A stretch of 64,000 nt of DNA from Chloroflexota bacterium (GCA_014360805.1 JACIWU010000002.1:1-64000), one strand, 5' to 3'; positions 42,451 through 51,313 are shown, counted from the first letter of the stretch. Notes: generated by a model not told the origin, from the letters alone. Numbers and translations are program-made.

Positions 42451-43499
42451 CCGCCTGGCGCGACGCGGTGATGTTCCACTTGGCGCGGGCGCTGGTACGC
42501 TGGCGGGCCGGGTTGAGCGCTGCCCAGGGCTGGCTGGCCCGCGCCTCGTATCCCCAGGCGTTGCCGCCCGACGAGGACAGGGCGCGCGTGCGCGTCGCCG
42601 CTGTGCAGTTTCCAGCGCGCCTCTTCGCGTCGCCCGCCGACTACGCGCGGGAATGCCACGCCTGGACGCTGCGGGCCGTGGAGGCCGGCGCGCAACTGGT
42701 GGTGTTCCCCGAACTGGTGGGGTTCGTGCCGCTGCTGGGGCTGGTGCCCGGCATTGAGGCCCAGGCGGCCCGCGCAACTGCGGGGGCGGGCGAGGCGGGC
42801 GCGCTGGCGGCGGTAACCCGTCTCCTGGCTCCATCGGCCACGCGGGTGTACCGGTTCACGTTCCAGAACCTGTCGCGCCGCTTCCGCGTCCACATCGTGG
42901 CGGGTAGCGCCATCGCCGCGGGGAGCGACGGAACGCTGCGCAACACGGCCTACCTGTTCGGCCCCGACGGGTTTGAGATGGGCCACCAGCCGAAGGCGCA
43001 CTTCTATGGCCAGGAGTTTCACATGGGCCTGACGCGCGGCGGGTTCATCCAGGTGTACGATACGCCCGTGGGCAAACTGGCGATGCCCGTGTGCATGGAC
43101 TACACCTACCCGGAGACGGCGCGCATTGCGTATCTCCTGGGCGCGGAGATTCTGCTGAACCCGTCGGCGGACATCAACGCGGACTACAACTGGCACTACC
43201 AGTTGCGCGGCGTGTGGAGCAGGGTGCAGGAGTCGCCGTGCTACGGCGTGCATGCGATGATGGTGGGCGACGTCCTAGGGATGCCGTTCCGCGGGCAGTC
43301 GGCCATCGTGGGGCCGGTGGGACTGGTGGGCGGGGATGGGATTTTGGCCCGCGCAGAGCCTTGCGACCAGGGCGACGTGGTGGTGGCCGACATGGATTTG
43401 GCGGCCCTTCGCGAGTTCCGCCGCGACCTGCAGGTGGAACCGCGCTACGATTGGTGCGCCCGCCAGTTGGGCGCGATTTGGGAGCGGCGTTCTTTGTAG
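42447..43499 (+). CDS. Carbon-nitrogen hydrolase (nitrilase superfamily)
   Basis: This 350-residue enzyme keeps the Glu-Lys-Cys triad: Glu89 in VVFPELVGF, Lys183 in QPKAHFYGQE and Cys216 in PVCMDYTYPETAR. It cuts a non-peptide C-N bond in an amide, nitrile or carbamoyl compound. The long N-terminal region before the core (residues 1-47) is unusual. It overlaps the pseudo-nitrilase gene as ATGA, consistent with a stoichiometric partner. Its TAG stop (43497-43499) lies inside the GTAG head of a palindromic repeat. Confidence 0.85.
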   Translation: MTAWRDAVMFHLARALVRWRAGLSAAQGWLARASYPQALPPDEDRARVRVAAVQFPARLFASPADYARECHAWTLRAVEAGAQLVVFPELVGFVPLLGLVPGIEAQAARATAGAGEAGALAAVTRLLAPSATRVYRFTFQNLSRRFRVHIVAGSAIAAGSDGTLRNTAYLFGPDGFEMGHQPKAHFYGQEFHMGLTRGGFIQVYDTPVGKLAMPVCMDYTYPETARIAYLLGAEILLNPSADINADYNWHYQLRGVWSRVQESPCYGVHAMMVGDVLGMPFRGQSAIVGPVGLVGGDGILARAEPCDQGDVVVADMDLAALREFRRDLQVEPRYDWCARQLGAIWERRSL

Positions 43500-43537
43500 G
43501 GCAAATTGCCAATTTGTCCTGCGGACAGTTTCCCTAC
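43496..43537. repeat. GTAG-headed palindrome upstream of the RAYT gene
   Basis: This 42-bp element runs from GTAGGG to CCCTAC. It contains the hairpin GGGCAAATT-GCC-AATTTGTCC (one G-T pair) and then TGTCC-TGC-GGACA. The first GTAG supplies the stop codon of the nitrilase gene. Together with the downstream cluster it brackets the transposase gene. Confidence 0.75.
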
Positions 43538-43544
43538 GGGAGCC

Positions 43545-44198
43545 ATGGAGGGGATTGTGGGACGCCTGGGCTGGAAATCATTCTACCGACGGAACTTGCC
43601 GCATATACAGTTGCCCGGTTGCACGTTGTTTGTTACTTTTCGCCTGGCTGGCTCTATTCCGGCAGAAGCGGCGCAAAGCCTGATCGCGGAAGGACGGCGT
43701 GTTGACGCGGCTCTCGCGCGAATTGCGGACTTGGGCGAACGCGAGAGGCGGCGCAGCCTGGAGCAACGTCGGCTATTCGGAAAATGGGATGCGGCGCTGG
43801 ACACCGCCGCTGTTGGGCCGCTGTGGCTTGGTGATCCGGGGATAGCCGCATTGATGGCTGATTGTCTCCAATACAGAGATGGGCGGGTATACGATCTGGA
43901 TGCCTACTGCATCATGCCGAATCACGTGCATTTGGTATGTACGCCGCTGGTCAAGGAAGGGGACAACTATTACTCCATATCCAGCATTATGCACTCCCTC
44001 AAAGGTTACGTGGCGCGCCAAGCCAATGTACTACTGGGACGTGAAGGGGCATTTTGGCAGCACGAGAATTATGACCACGTGGTGCGCGACGAAGGGGAGT
44101 GGCAGCGTATTGTGTATTACGTGCTGGACAACCCTGTGAAGGCGGGCCTGGTGCAGACTTGGCGCGATTGGAAATGGAGTTATTGCAAGCAGTTGTAG
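43545..44198 (+). CDS. REP-associated tyrosine transposase (RAYT, Y1 HUH family)
   Basis: This 217-residue single-strand DNA transposase of the IS200/IS605-related Y1 family opens with GWKSFYRRNLPHIQLPGCTLFVTFRL, the usual RAYT start. The HUH metal motif is His127-x-His129 in MPNHVHL. Tyr176 in ENYDHVVRDE is the probable nucleophile, and the tail YVLDNPVKAGLV is typical. RAYTs recognise GTAG-type tetranucleotides next to REP hairpins, and this gene is bracketed by such elements. It is a single gene without insertion-sequence ends. Its stop codon lies inside the first downstream GTAG. Confidence 0.9.
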   Translation: MEGIVGRLGWKSFYRRNLPHIQLPGCTLFVTFRLAGSIPAEAAQSLIAEGRRVDAALARIADLGERERRRSLEQRRLFGKWDAALDTAAVGPLWLGDPGIAALMADCLQYRDGRVYDLDAYCIMPNHVHLVCTPLVKEGDNYYSISSIMHSLKGYVARQANVLLGREGAFWQHENYDHVVRDEGEWQRIVYYVLDNPVKAGLVQTWRDWKWSYCKQL

Positions 44199-44278
44199 CG
44201 CAAATTGCCCTACGGTCGCCCGCCCTGTAGCGCAAATTGTCAATTTGCGCTACAGCACATCGTCAATTTGCGCTACAG
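44195..44278. repeat. Cluster of REP-like palindromes downstream of the RAYT gene
   Basis: Three related units are present. GTAGCGCAAATTGCCCTAC is at 44195-44213. A perfect 15-bp inverted repeat around one base (44225-44255) has arms CTGTAGCGCAAATTG and CAATTTGCGCTACAG. A right half-copy lies at 44262-44278. Each unit begins with GTAG or ends with CTAC, the reverse complement. Units and RAYT gene together look like a REPtron. Confidence 0.85.
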
Positions 44279-44370
44279 GGGCCTGGCTGGCCCCACCCCG
44301 GCGCGAAAAATGGCGAAGCCCTATCGGGCCGATGAACGCCCGTGGGGCTTCAGCCTGGTCGCGTCTTGGC

Positions 44371-45171
44371 CTACTGTCCTATGACGTTGGTGGGCGTCTC
44401 AATGGGGGCCACATCCGCCTTCACAGCGTCAAACTCGGTCCGCATCTCGGTAACCTTCTCGTCGGTCGTGGACTTTGCGCGGTAGAGCGTCTCGGCCTTG
44501 ACCAGCGCCTTGGCGTTCATCTCCACCCATGCGAAGCCCTCGTAGTCCACGACGGCACCCTGCTGCCCGGCGATGAATCCGCCGAGGCCGAACTGGCTCA
44601 GGTCAATCTTGACGCGGTACTTGTTGGTGTTGAACCCATTGACCTGCTCTTTGCCGACGAACTCCGCCTCTTGCAGGTTGTTGAAGACCAGCAGGAACGC
44701 CCCGCCGTAGAGCATGAGCGCCTCCCACGGGTCATCCTGGGGGCCCAAGGCTACGTACTGGTTCTCGCCGGTGCCCATGTACATCTGCTTGTCCACGAAC
44801 AAGAATTCTGCGGTCAGGTTTTCGCCTTCGTACAGCCGGACGCGCTGATTGCCCGCCGCGTCAATCTCGGCCTCCGTCCTGGTAACGGATTCGGGATTGT
44901 CGCCCTCTTTGGCCGTGAACGTGCTCACCACTCGGACCGGGGCAAGCAGTTTCAGGTGGCTGATGAGCGAGTCCAATTCTGTGGTCTCGGCCTGTGTCGG
45001 TTGCGGTTCCGGGGTGGGTGTGTTCGTGGGCGCGGGCGTGGCTGTTGGGGCCGCCGTGGCTTGGGGCTTGGGTGTGGATTTCGCGCCCCCGCCGCAAGCC
45101 GCAAGCGCGGTGGCCATGGCCACTACCAGGAGCACAGCGATAGCCCGAGCGAAGAAACTTCGTGTTTTCAT
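44371..45171 (-). CDS. LolA/LppX-like lipoprotein
   Basis: This 266-residue lipoprotein has a signal ending in ALAAC (Cys26), a Thr/Pro-rich linker and a beta-rich domain. In that domain, VRVVSTFTAKEGDN, EGENLTAEFLFVDKQMYMGTG and FVGKEQVNGFNTNKYRVKID resemble the LolA-LppX-LprG half-barrel fold that carries lipids or lipid-linked molecules. The assignment rests on pattern only. It has its own promoter and no operon partner. Confidence 0.65.
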   Translation of the reverse strand: MKTRSFFARAIAVLLVVAMATALAACGGGAKSTPKPQATAAPTATPAPTNTPTPEPQPTQAETTELDSLISHLKLLAPVRVVSTFTAKEGDNPESVTRTEAEIDAAGNQRVRLYEGENLTAEFLFVDKQMYMGTGENQYVALGPQDDPWEALMLYGGAFLLVFNNLQEAEFVGKEQVNGFNTNKYRVKIDLSQFGLGGFIAGQQGAVVDYEGFAWVEMNAKALVKAETLYRAKSTTDEKVTEMRTEFDAVKADVAPIETPTNVIGQ

Positions 45172-45280
45172 GAGACTCTCCTTTCATGTGCAGTCTTTGG
45201 GCGGCACTCCAACGAGGTCCGTCCATACCTCGCTGAGGGGGCAGCAATGCGCATCGCTCAGCCATCGTTGGGGCGTGCGT

Positions 45281-45309
45281 ATTATACACTCCGGCAGAGC
45301 GCTGCGCAA
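45281..45309 (-). promoter_or_regulatory. Predicted promoter for the LolA-like lipoprotein
   Basis: On the minus strand TTGCGC (45309-45304), a 17-base spacer and a consensus TATAAT (45286-45281) lie about 110 bases before the start codon. Confidence 0.6.
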
Positions 45310-45329
45310 GAACGGATATGCGCCGTTTT

Positions 45330-46094
45330 TCACGACAGCAGGCGCGCGATGGCGTCCATGACCTGCCCGGCCACAGCGCGGTCGCGGGCGGCGCGGTCGG
45401 CTGGGGCGGCGGGCACGAAGGGTGGGCCGAAACGCACGCGCAGTCGGCCCTCGGTCTCGTACACGGCGGCGGGGAGCACCCTCATCCCTGTCTCCGCCAG
45501 CAGGACGATGAAGGCCCCGGCTCCCGGCGGCGGCTCTGCGAGGCCGACGGGGACATCTCGCCCCTCCGGCGCGAGGCCCAGCAGGCCGCCCGTCTGCGCC
45601 AGCCTACGGGCCAGTCGCACCGTGCGCAGCACCGCCGCGGCTCGCTCGTGCATCTCCTCGGGCGCGGGCGGCATGGGCGGCATGGTTACGAACCCGTAGG
45701 CGCGGGCGATGTGGGCAAAGGTCCAGCGGCTGGCAGGCGTGAGCATCCGACGCCGCCAGCGGCTCGTCTCAAACCGCCAGGCCGCCGTCATGACCCAGGC
45801 CATTTCCTCGTTGTCGCCCAGGGCGCGGCGTTCGGCCAGGGCTGCCGTGATGGCGAAGGCTACCCACCACACCTGGAACCCCGGGCGGCTGTAGTGATTG
45901 CACGCCACCAGGAGCGGCCCTGTGGCAGGCACGTGCTCCCCGCCAATGACCTCCAGGGGCGGGCGCAGCGCCGCCACCGCCCGGCGCGCATCCCGGACAA
46001 AGGAGCGTCGCCGACGGGCCAGCGCCGTCCAGGCGATTCCTCCCGCGATGCGCCAGGTGAGGGGGTAGCGCGGCACTTGATTCGCAGACGGCAC
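45330..46094 (-). CDS. PlsC-like acyltransferase with an altered HX4D motif
   Basis: This protein of about 254 residues is related to 1-acylglycerol-3-phosphate acyltransferases. It has VIGGEHVPATGPLLVACNHY, a later APEGRDVP block matching the usual FPEGTRS, and VLPAAVYE. The HX4D catalytic motif reads His67-YSRP-Gly72, so the aspartate is missing. It may act on an unusual acceptor or be inactive. The start is uncertain: GTG at 46094 follows a CATAAT box by only 7 bases and would be nearly leaderless; GTG at 46076 is an alternative. It diverges from the MFS gene at 46143. Confidence 0.65.
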   Translation of the reverse strand: MPSANQVPRYPLTWRIAGGIAWTALARRRRSFVRDARRAVAALRPPLEVIGGEHVPATGPLLVACNHYSRPGFQVWWVAFAITAALAERRALGDNEEMAWVMTAAWRFETSRWRRRMLTPASRWTFAHIARAYGFVTMPPMPPAPEEMHERAAAVLRTVRLARRLAQTGGLLGLAPEGRDVPVGLAEPPPGAGAFIVLLAETGMRVLPAAVYETEGRLRVRFGPPFVPAAPADRAARDRAVAGQVMDAIARLLS

Positions 46095-46142
46095 TCGTGG
46101 TATTATGCCGTCCGCCTCAACTTTGTCCTCAAGGAGGGCGCG

Positions 46143-47387
46143 ATGCTCAAGTCTCGGCACTACGTCATCATGAACGTGTACTGGTTCGGTCTCGCCTTCA
46201 TGTGGAATGCCTTGCATCCTATCATCCTGCCTGCGCTTCTGTTGCGGTTCGTCCCCGATAGTTTGAAGAACACCTATCTTGGTGGGATGACGTTCGCCGG
46301 CCTCATCTTGGCCATGATTATCCAGCCCCTGTCGGGAGCGTGGAGCGACAGGACCCGTTCGCGGTGGGGGCGGCGTCGCCCCTGGATGGTGGCGGGAACG
46401 GTGGCCACGCTGCTGGTCCTGGCCGGCATGAACGCGGCCGGCGGGTTCTGGGTGCTCCTCATCACGTACCTGCTCTTGCAATCGGTGTCCAACATGGCGC
46501 ATGGCCCGGCCCAGGGGCTGATTCCCGACCTGGTGCCTGCCGAACGGCGCGGCCTGGCCTCGGGCTGGAAAAACCTGTTTGACATGGCGGGCCTTATCGT
46601 AGCGTCGCTAGTTGCGGGGAACCTGATGGGACAGGATAACCCGGGCCTGGCCTTCGCCATCATCGGCGCGGTGCTGGCCGTGTGCGCTCTGACAACCGTC
46701 GTGGGCACGCCCGAGACGCCCGGCGCGGCAGCCGTCCCCGCCCCGGCGGGCAACCCGGGCCTTCCCTCGGAGCGCGCAGGGTGGCGCCGGCGAGTCGCCG
46801 CAGCCATCCGCGAGTATCCCGATTACGCCTGGCTCATTGCTTCGCGCTTTCTGATTCTCCTGGGCATCTACGCGGTGCAGACCTTCGCGCAATACTTCAT
46901 TCGCGACCGCCTGGCCGTGCCTAACGCGGCGGAGGTAACGGGCAACCTGATGGCGGCCATCGGCGTGGCGCTGACCGCGCTGGTGTTCCCTGCCGGCTGG
47001 CTGTCGGACCGCGTGGGGCGGCGAATGTTGAACATCGGCGCCGGACTGCTGGCCGCGCTGGGCATCTTCCTGCTGTTGTTCGTGTCCGACGTGCGCTCGC
47101 TGTATCTGGTCGGCGCGATTATCGGCATGGCCACGGGTATCTTCGTCAGCGTGAATTGGGCGCTGGCCACCGATCTGATTCCCGCCGACAAGGCCGGGCT
47201 GTACATGGGTTTGACGAATATTGCGACGGCAGGCTCTGCGTCCGTGAGCCGCCTGGGCGGGCCGCTGATTGATGGGCTGAACGCCGCGCGTCCGGGCGCG
47301 TACATGGGCTATTCGGCGCTTTTCATCGTGGCGTCGGTGAGCGCCCTCGCCGGCGCGCTGCTGATGTTCCGCATTCGCCGGCGCTAG
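46143..47387 (+). CDS. MFS transporter
   Basis: This 414-residue protein has 12 membrane segments. Between segments 2 and 3 is SGAWSDRTRSRWGRRRPWM, as in the sugar:cation symporter/SLC45-like branch of the major facilitator superfamily. A matching WLSDRVGRRML lies in the second half. That branch often carries sugars, but no sugar genes adjoin it. AAGGAGG (46131-46137) lies 5 bases before the ATG. Confidence 0.83.
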   Translation: MLKSRHYVIMNVYWFGLAFMWNALHPIILPALLLRFVPDSLKNTYLGGMTFAGLILAMIIQPLSGAWSDRTRSRWGRRRPWMVAGTVATLLVLAGMNAAGGFWVLLITYLLLQSVSNMAHGPAQGLIPDLVPAERRGLASGWKNLFDMAGLIVASLVAGNLMGQDNPGLAFAIIGAVLAVCALTTVVGTPETPGAAAVPAPAGNPGLPSERAGWRRRVAAAIREYPDYAWLIASRFLILLGIYAVQTFAQYFIRDRLAVPNAAEVTGNLMAAIGVALTALVFPAGWLSDRVGRRMLNIGAGLLAALGIFLLLFVSDVRSLYLVGAIIGMATGIFVSVNWALATDLIPADKAGLYMGLTNIATAGSASVSRLGGPLIDGLNAARPGAYMGYSALFIVASVSALAGALLMFRIRRR

Positions 47388-47415
47388 CCTGCACCGGCCG
47401 GGACGCCGTGCGCCG

Positions 47416-47931
47416 TCAGTGATACCGCCTGACCTGGAAGCGGTACAGTTTCACCGGCTCCTTGGGGCCGATGCCTGCTTTGCGTCGGCAGATGTCTATC
47501 TGCTCTTCGGGCGTGTCCACGCCTTCCAGGTCGGGCAGGAGCAGGCCCTTGCGCCAGCCGCTTTCCACGATAACCCCGTACTTCTTCGCATCCAACTGCT
47601 CCACGCTTTCCACCGGTTCGGGTTCGGTCAGCACGTCCACCGAGATGTCCAGGTCGTCCAGTTCGTCGGGCGTGATGGGGTAGAAGCGGGGGTCGCGGGT
47701 CGCGGCGCTGATGGCGTTGCTGATGACCTCCTCGGCGACGTTGGGCTGCGTGGGGTGGAACGTGCCGATACAGCCGCGGAGCGCGCCGTCTTTGGTGTGG
47801 ATGGAGACGAAGACGCCCGCGCGCTCTTTCATCTCCGGGGTCATTTCGTCGGGTTTTGGCGGATGGATACGCTTGCGGTCTCGCACGTAGGCGCTGATCG
47901 CCTTTCTGGCCAGTTGGACGAGAGGATGCAT
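47416..47931 (-). CDS. AMMECR1-domain protein (AmmeMemoRadiSam protein A)
   Basis: This 171-residue cytoplasmic protein has the AMMECR1 signature [20 protein letters not shown] and [25 protein letters not shown], then [22 protein letters not shown]. The family is widespread but without a proven reaction; in many genomes it neighbours a MEMO protein and a radical SAM enzyme, neither of which is here. AAGGAG precedes the ATG. Confidence 0.88.
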   Translation of the reverse strand: MHPLVQLARKAISAYVRDRKRIHPPKPDEMTPEMKERAGVFVSIHTKDGALRGCIGTFHPTQPNVAEEVISNAISAATRDPRFYPITPDELDDLDISVDVLTEPEPVESVEQLDAKKYGVIVESGWRKGLLLPDLEGVDTPEEQIDICRRKAGIGPKEPVKLYRFQVRRYH

Positions 47932-48102
47932 GGCATGTACTCCTTTCCCCGCAGGCGAGCCGAGGCTTGCCCGCGCCAGGGGTTGGCAATCGCGGCCTTA
48001 TTATGCATGAGGATGCGCGCGCGCGCAAGACAAGGGAAGGGGAGACTCGGCTTCGCCCGTTGTCGGCAACTCCGCACCCATGTACCATAGACCCCAGGCG
48101 TC

Positions 48103-48123
48103 CCGAGACCCTTGGGGTCTCGG
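48103..48123. repeat. Short perfect hairpin in a non-coding gap
   Basis: CCGAGACCC and GGGTCTCGG are exact reverse complements around three bases. The flanking gap (47932-48204) has no convincing gene. No T-run follows, so it is not a clear terminator. Confidence 0.5.
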
Positions 48124-48204
48124 AGGGGATTGCTTCGGGGCGTCGCGGCCAGGGGCGGGGTTGGCGTGCCCTACGTCTGGGAGCGGGTCGCGGCGAGGCG
48201 CGGG

Positions 48205-49284
48205 CTACCGCCGGAATCGGCGCAGGAGCCACGCCCACCAGCGGCGAACGGCCGCCACGAGCCAGGGCAGGTTGCGTTTCGGGCGAGGCCTGCCGCCCCA
48301 CTCCACCAGCACAGCGCCCCACGTGAGGCCGGCGCCGAAGCCCACCAGCACCACGCGCTGCCCCGGCTGCAACCGCCCCGCGTCGGCCATCTCGCACAGG
48401 GCGATGGGGATGGAGGCAGCAGAAGTGTTCCCGTAGCGATCAATGTTCGCGTACATCTTCTCCTTTGGCACGCCCAGCCGCTCGGCTGCCGCTTGGAGGA
48501 TGCGCGCGTTGGCCTGGTGCGCGATCACCATGTCCACGTCGGCCAGGGACAGGCCGGCCTGTTCCAACACCTTGCGGGTGGCCGCGGGGATGATCTTCGC
48601 CGCAAAGCGGAAGACTTTCTGCCCGTCCATCCGTATCGTGTGCAGGTTCTCGGCGACCGTTTCCGCCGAGGCGGGCTTGCGCGACCCGCCCGCCGGCAAA
48701 ATAAGCCAATCGGCGCCCGCGCCGTCGGCGCCCAGGTGCGTAGCCAGGATGCCGCCCGGGCCGTTGGCCTGTCCCAGGAGCACCGCACCCGCGCCGTCGC
48801 CGAAGAGCACGCACGTGCCCCGGTCCGTCCAGTTCGTGATGCGCGACAGGGTCTCGGCGCCGATGACGAGGGCGTACCGGTACGCGCCGGCCTCAATGGC
48901 GTGGGCGCCCAGGGCCAGCGCGTAGATGAACCCTGAGCAGCCCGCGCCGAGGTCAAACGCAGCGGCGCGGGTGGCGCCGATGCTGCGCTGGACCAGGCAG
49001 GCCGTGGCCGGGAAGAGGTAGTCCGGCGTGGCTGTCGCCACGATGATGAGGTCAATGGCGAGCGGGTCGGCGCTGGCGGTCGCCAGGGCGCGCTCGGCCG
49101 CGACGATGGCCATGGACGCGGTCGTCTCGTCGGCGTCGGCCAGTCGCCGCTCGCGGATGCCGGTGCGCTCCACGATCCACTCGTCCGAGGTGTCCACCAT
49201 CTGCGCCAGGTCGGCATTGGTGAGAACGCGGCGGGGCACATACGCGCCCCACCCGATGATCTGCGCTTTGATTCCTTTGCTCAT
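48205..49284 (-). CDS. fabH: Beta-ketoacyl-ACP synthase III
   Basis: This 359-residue enzyme condenses acetyl-CoA with malonyl-ACP to start fatty acid synthesis. It has the Cys-His-Asn triad: Cys116 in DLGAGCSGFIYAL, His in MVIAHQANARI and Asn in DRYGNTSAASIP. TSDEWIVERTGIRERR is a family signature. A basic tail of about 25 residues (ending WLLRRFRR) extends beyond the usual end. The start at 49284 overlaps the fabF stop as ATGA. Confidence 0.94.
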   Translation of the reverse strand: MSKGIKAQIIGWGAYVPRRVLTNADLAQMVDTSDEWIVERTGIRERRLADADETTASMAIVAAERALATASADPLAIDLIIVATATPDYLFPATACLVQRSIGATRAAAFDLGAGCSGFIYALALGAHAIEAGAYRYALVIGAETLSRITNWTDRGTCVLFGDGAGAVLLGQANGPGGILATHLGADGAGADWLILPAGGSRKPASAETVAENLHTIRMDGQKVFRFAAKIIPAATRKVLEQAGLSLADVDMVIAHQANARILQAAAERLGVPKEKMYANIDRYGNTSAASIPIALCEMADAGRLQPGQRVVLVGFGAGLTWGAVLVEWGGRPRPKRNLPWLVAAVRRWWAWLLRRFRR

Positions 49285-50519
49285 GGGTATCTTCCCAACG
49301 CCAGCGAGGCGTTGTGGCCTCCGAAGCCGAAGGAGTTGGACAGCGCCACCCGAATGGGCGTTGGGCGGGCGCGGTTCGGCGTGTAGTCCAAATCGCACTC
49401 GGGGTCGGACGTCTCGTAGTTGATGGTGGGTGGGATGATGCCCTCTTCCAGCGCCTTGGCGGTGATGATGGCTTCCACAGCCCCGCTGGCCCCGAGGAGA
49501 TGGCCCATGACCGATTTGGTAGAACTGACGGCAAGGCGGTAGGCGTGATCGCCGAAGACCGACTTGATGGCGATGGTTTCGGCGCGGTCGTTGAGGGGCG
49601 TGCTTGTGCCATGGGCGTTGATGTATTCCACGTCGGTGGGCGCAAGGCCGGCGTCCCTGAGCGCGCCGGCCATGGCCAGGGCGGCGCCCGCCCCGTTCTC
49701 CAACGGCGCGGTGATGTGGTAGGCGTCGGCGGAGAGGCCGTAGCCGAGGATTTCGGCGTAGATGTGCGCGCCGCGCGCCTGGGCGTCCTCCAATTTTTCC
49801 AGCACCAGGATGCCGGCCCCTTCGCCCATGACGAACCCATCACGATGGACGTCAAATGGGCGACAGGCGCGGGTCGGCTCGTCGTTGCGCCGCGAGACGG
49901 CCCCCATGACGTTGAAGGCCGCGATGGCGAGGCGGAGGATGCCCGCCTCGGCCGCGCCGCAGATGGCCTTGTCCACCCGCCCGTGTCGGATCATCATGGC
50001 GGCCTCGCCGATGCAGTTGGCGCCGCTGGCGCATGCCGAGATGACGGCCAGGTTGGGGCCGCGAATCCCGTATTCAATGGCGATGTTGCCGGCGGCGGTG
50101 TCGGCGAGGACCATGGGGATGAAGAACGGGCTGACCCGCCGAGGGCCGCGCTCGTCCAGCGCGTGGAGTTGCTGGGCCAGCGTGGCCATGCCGCCGATGC
50201 CGGTGCCCACGATGACGGCGACGCGCTCGTTGTCGCCCGCGAAGGTCAGCCCCGCGTCGGCCACGGCCTGGCGCGCGGCGGCAAGGGCGAACTGACTGTA
50301 GCGGTCCATGGTGCGCGCGGCTTTCGCGCCGAACAGGGCCACGGGGTCAAAATCCTTGACCTCGGCGGCAATCTGGGTTTCCAGATCCGAGGCGTCAAAC
50401 AGGGTGATCGGCCCAACGCCTGATTTCCCCTCCACGACGTTGCGCCATGTGGTGGGGACATCGTTCCCAACGGGCGTTACGGCTCCGACGCCGGTGATGA
50501 CCACTCGGGTTTGTGGCAT
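49281..50519 (-). CDS. fabF: Beta-ketoacyl-ACP synthase II
   Basis: This 412-residue chain-elongation enzyme has the KAS I/II triad: the active-site Cys in ISACASGANCIGEA, His in INAHGTSTPLND and His in STKSVMGHLLGASGAVEA. It extends acyl-ACP with malonyl-ACP. FabF rather than FabB is inferred from the N-terminal VVITGVGAVTPVGND. It lies 48 bases downstream of fabG and overlaps fabH. Confidence 0.94.
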   Translation of the reverse strand: MPQTRVVITGVGAVTPVGNDVPTTWRNVVEGKSGVGPITLFDASDLETQIAAEVKDFDPVALFGAKAARTMDRYSQFALAAARQAVADAGLTFAGDNERVAVIVGTGIGGMATLAQQLHALDERGPRRVSPFFIPMVLADTAAGNIAIEYGIRGPNLAVISACASGANCIGEAAMMIRHGRVDKAICGAAEAGILRLAIAAFNVMGAVSRRNDEPTRACRPFDVHRDGFVMGEGAGILVLEKLEDAQARGAHIYAEILGYGLSADAYHITAPLENGAGAALAMAGALRDAGLAPTDVEYINAHGTSTPLNDRAETIAIKSVFGDHAYRLAVSSTKSVMGHLLGASGAVEAIITAKALEEGIIPPTINYETSDPECDLDYTPNRARPTPIRVALSNSFGFGGHNASLALGRYP

Positions 50520-50566
50520 GTGCGTCTCCTTCTCTATCTATGTTCGGGCGCGGTTGAATTGCGCCC

Positions 50567-51313
50567 CTACTGCATGATGAGTCCGCCGTCCACGCTGAGC
50601 ACCTGGCCGGTGATGAAGTCGGCGTCGGGCGAGACAAGGAACGCGACGGCGGCGGCGATGTCTTCGGGTGTCGCGGCGCGCCGCAGGGGCGTGAAGTCAA
50701 TCCAGTTCTGCACCATCTCCTGCGGAAGCGACGCGGTCAGGTCCGTGGGGACGTAGCCCGGCGCGACGGCGTTGACCGTGATGTTGCGCGGGCCGACCTC
50801 CTTGGCCAGCGACTTGGTGAGGCCGAGGAGTCCGGCCTTGGCGGCGGCGTAGTTCACCTGGCCCGCCTGGCCCGCAAGGCCCGCAACGGATGTGATGTTC
50901 ACGATGCGGCCGTAGCGTTGGCGCATCATCGGGCGGATGACGGCGCGGCAACAGTTGAACGCCCCTTTGAGGCATGTGTTCACGACGATGTCCCAGTCCT
51001 CTTCGGTCATGGAGGCCAGGAGCGTGTCGCGCGTGGTGCCGGCGTTGTTCACGAGGATGTCCACGCGCCCAAACGCGCCAACGGTCTCGGCGATGAGTCG
51101 CTCGGCCTCGGCGAAGGCGCTCACATCGGCCTGGATGGCTTTGGCGCGCCCGCCGCGACGTTCTATCTCCGCGACGACCTCGGCCGCCTCTGCCGAGGCG
51201 CTGCGATAGTTGACGACGACCGTCGCGCCCGATGCCGCCAGGCGCAACGCAATGGCCCGGCCTATCCCGCGCGAAGCGCCGGTTACCACGGCCACCTTCC
51301 CGTCCAGAATCAT
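50567..51313 (-). CDS. fabG: 3-oxoacyl-ACP reductase
   Basis: This 248-residue SDR enzyme reduces 3-oxoacyl-ACP with NADPH. It has TGASRGIG for the cofactor, NNAG, and the catalytic Ser, Tyr and Lys in NITSVAGLAGQAGQVNYAAAK. GGGAGG supports the ATG at 51313. In many bacteria acpP follows fabG, but here fabF follows 48 bases later with no carrier protein gene. Confidence 0.93.
   Translation of the reverse strand: MILDGKVAVVTGASRGIGRAIALRLAASGATVVVNYRSASAEAAEVVAEIERRGGRAKAIQADVSAFAEAERLIAETVGAFGRVDILVNNAGTTRDTLLASMTEEDWDIVVNTCLKGAFNCCRAVIRPMMRQRYGRIVNITSVAGLAGQAGQVNYAAAKAGLLGLTKSLAKEVGPRNITVNAVAPGYVPTDLTASLPQEMVQNWIDFTPLRRAATPEDIAAAVAFLVSPDADFITGQVLSVDGGLIMQ

Noticed and set aside
43496-44278. 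Complete IS200/IS605 insertion sequence
   Set aside because: There is no TnpB gene and no family-type ends; sequence and repeats fit a domesticated RAYT.
45318-46142. Upstream extension of the second MFS transporter
   Set aside because: The extension lies over the divergent acyltransferase; AAGGAGG and an ATG at 46143 mark the real start of the membrane protein.
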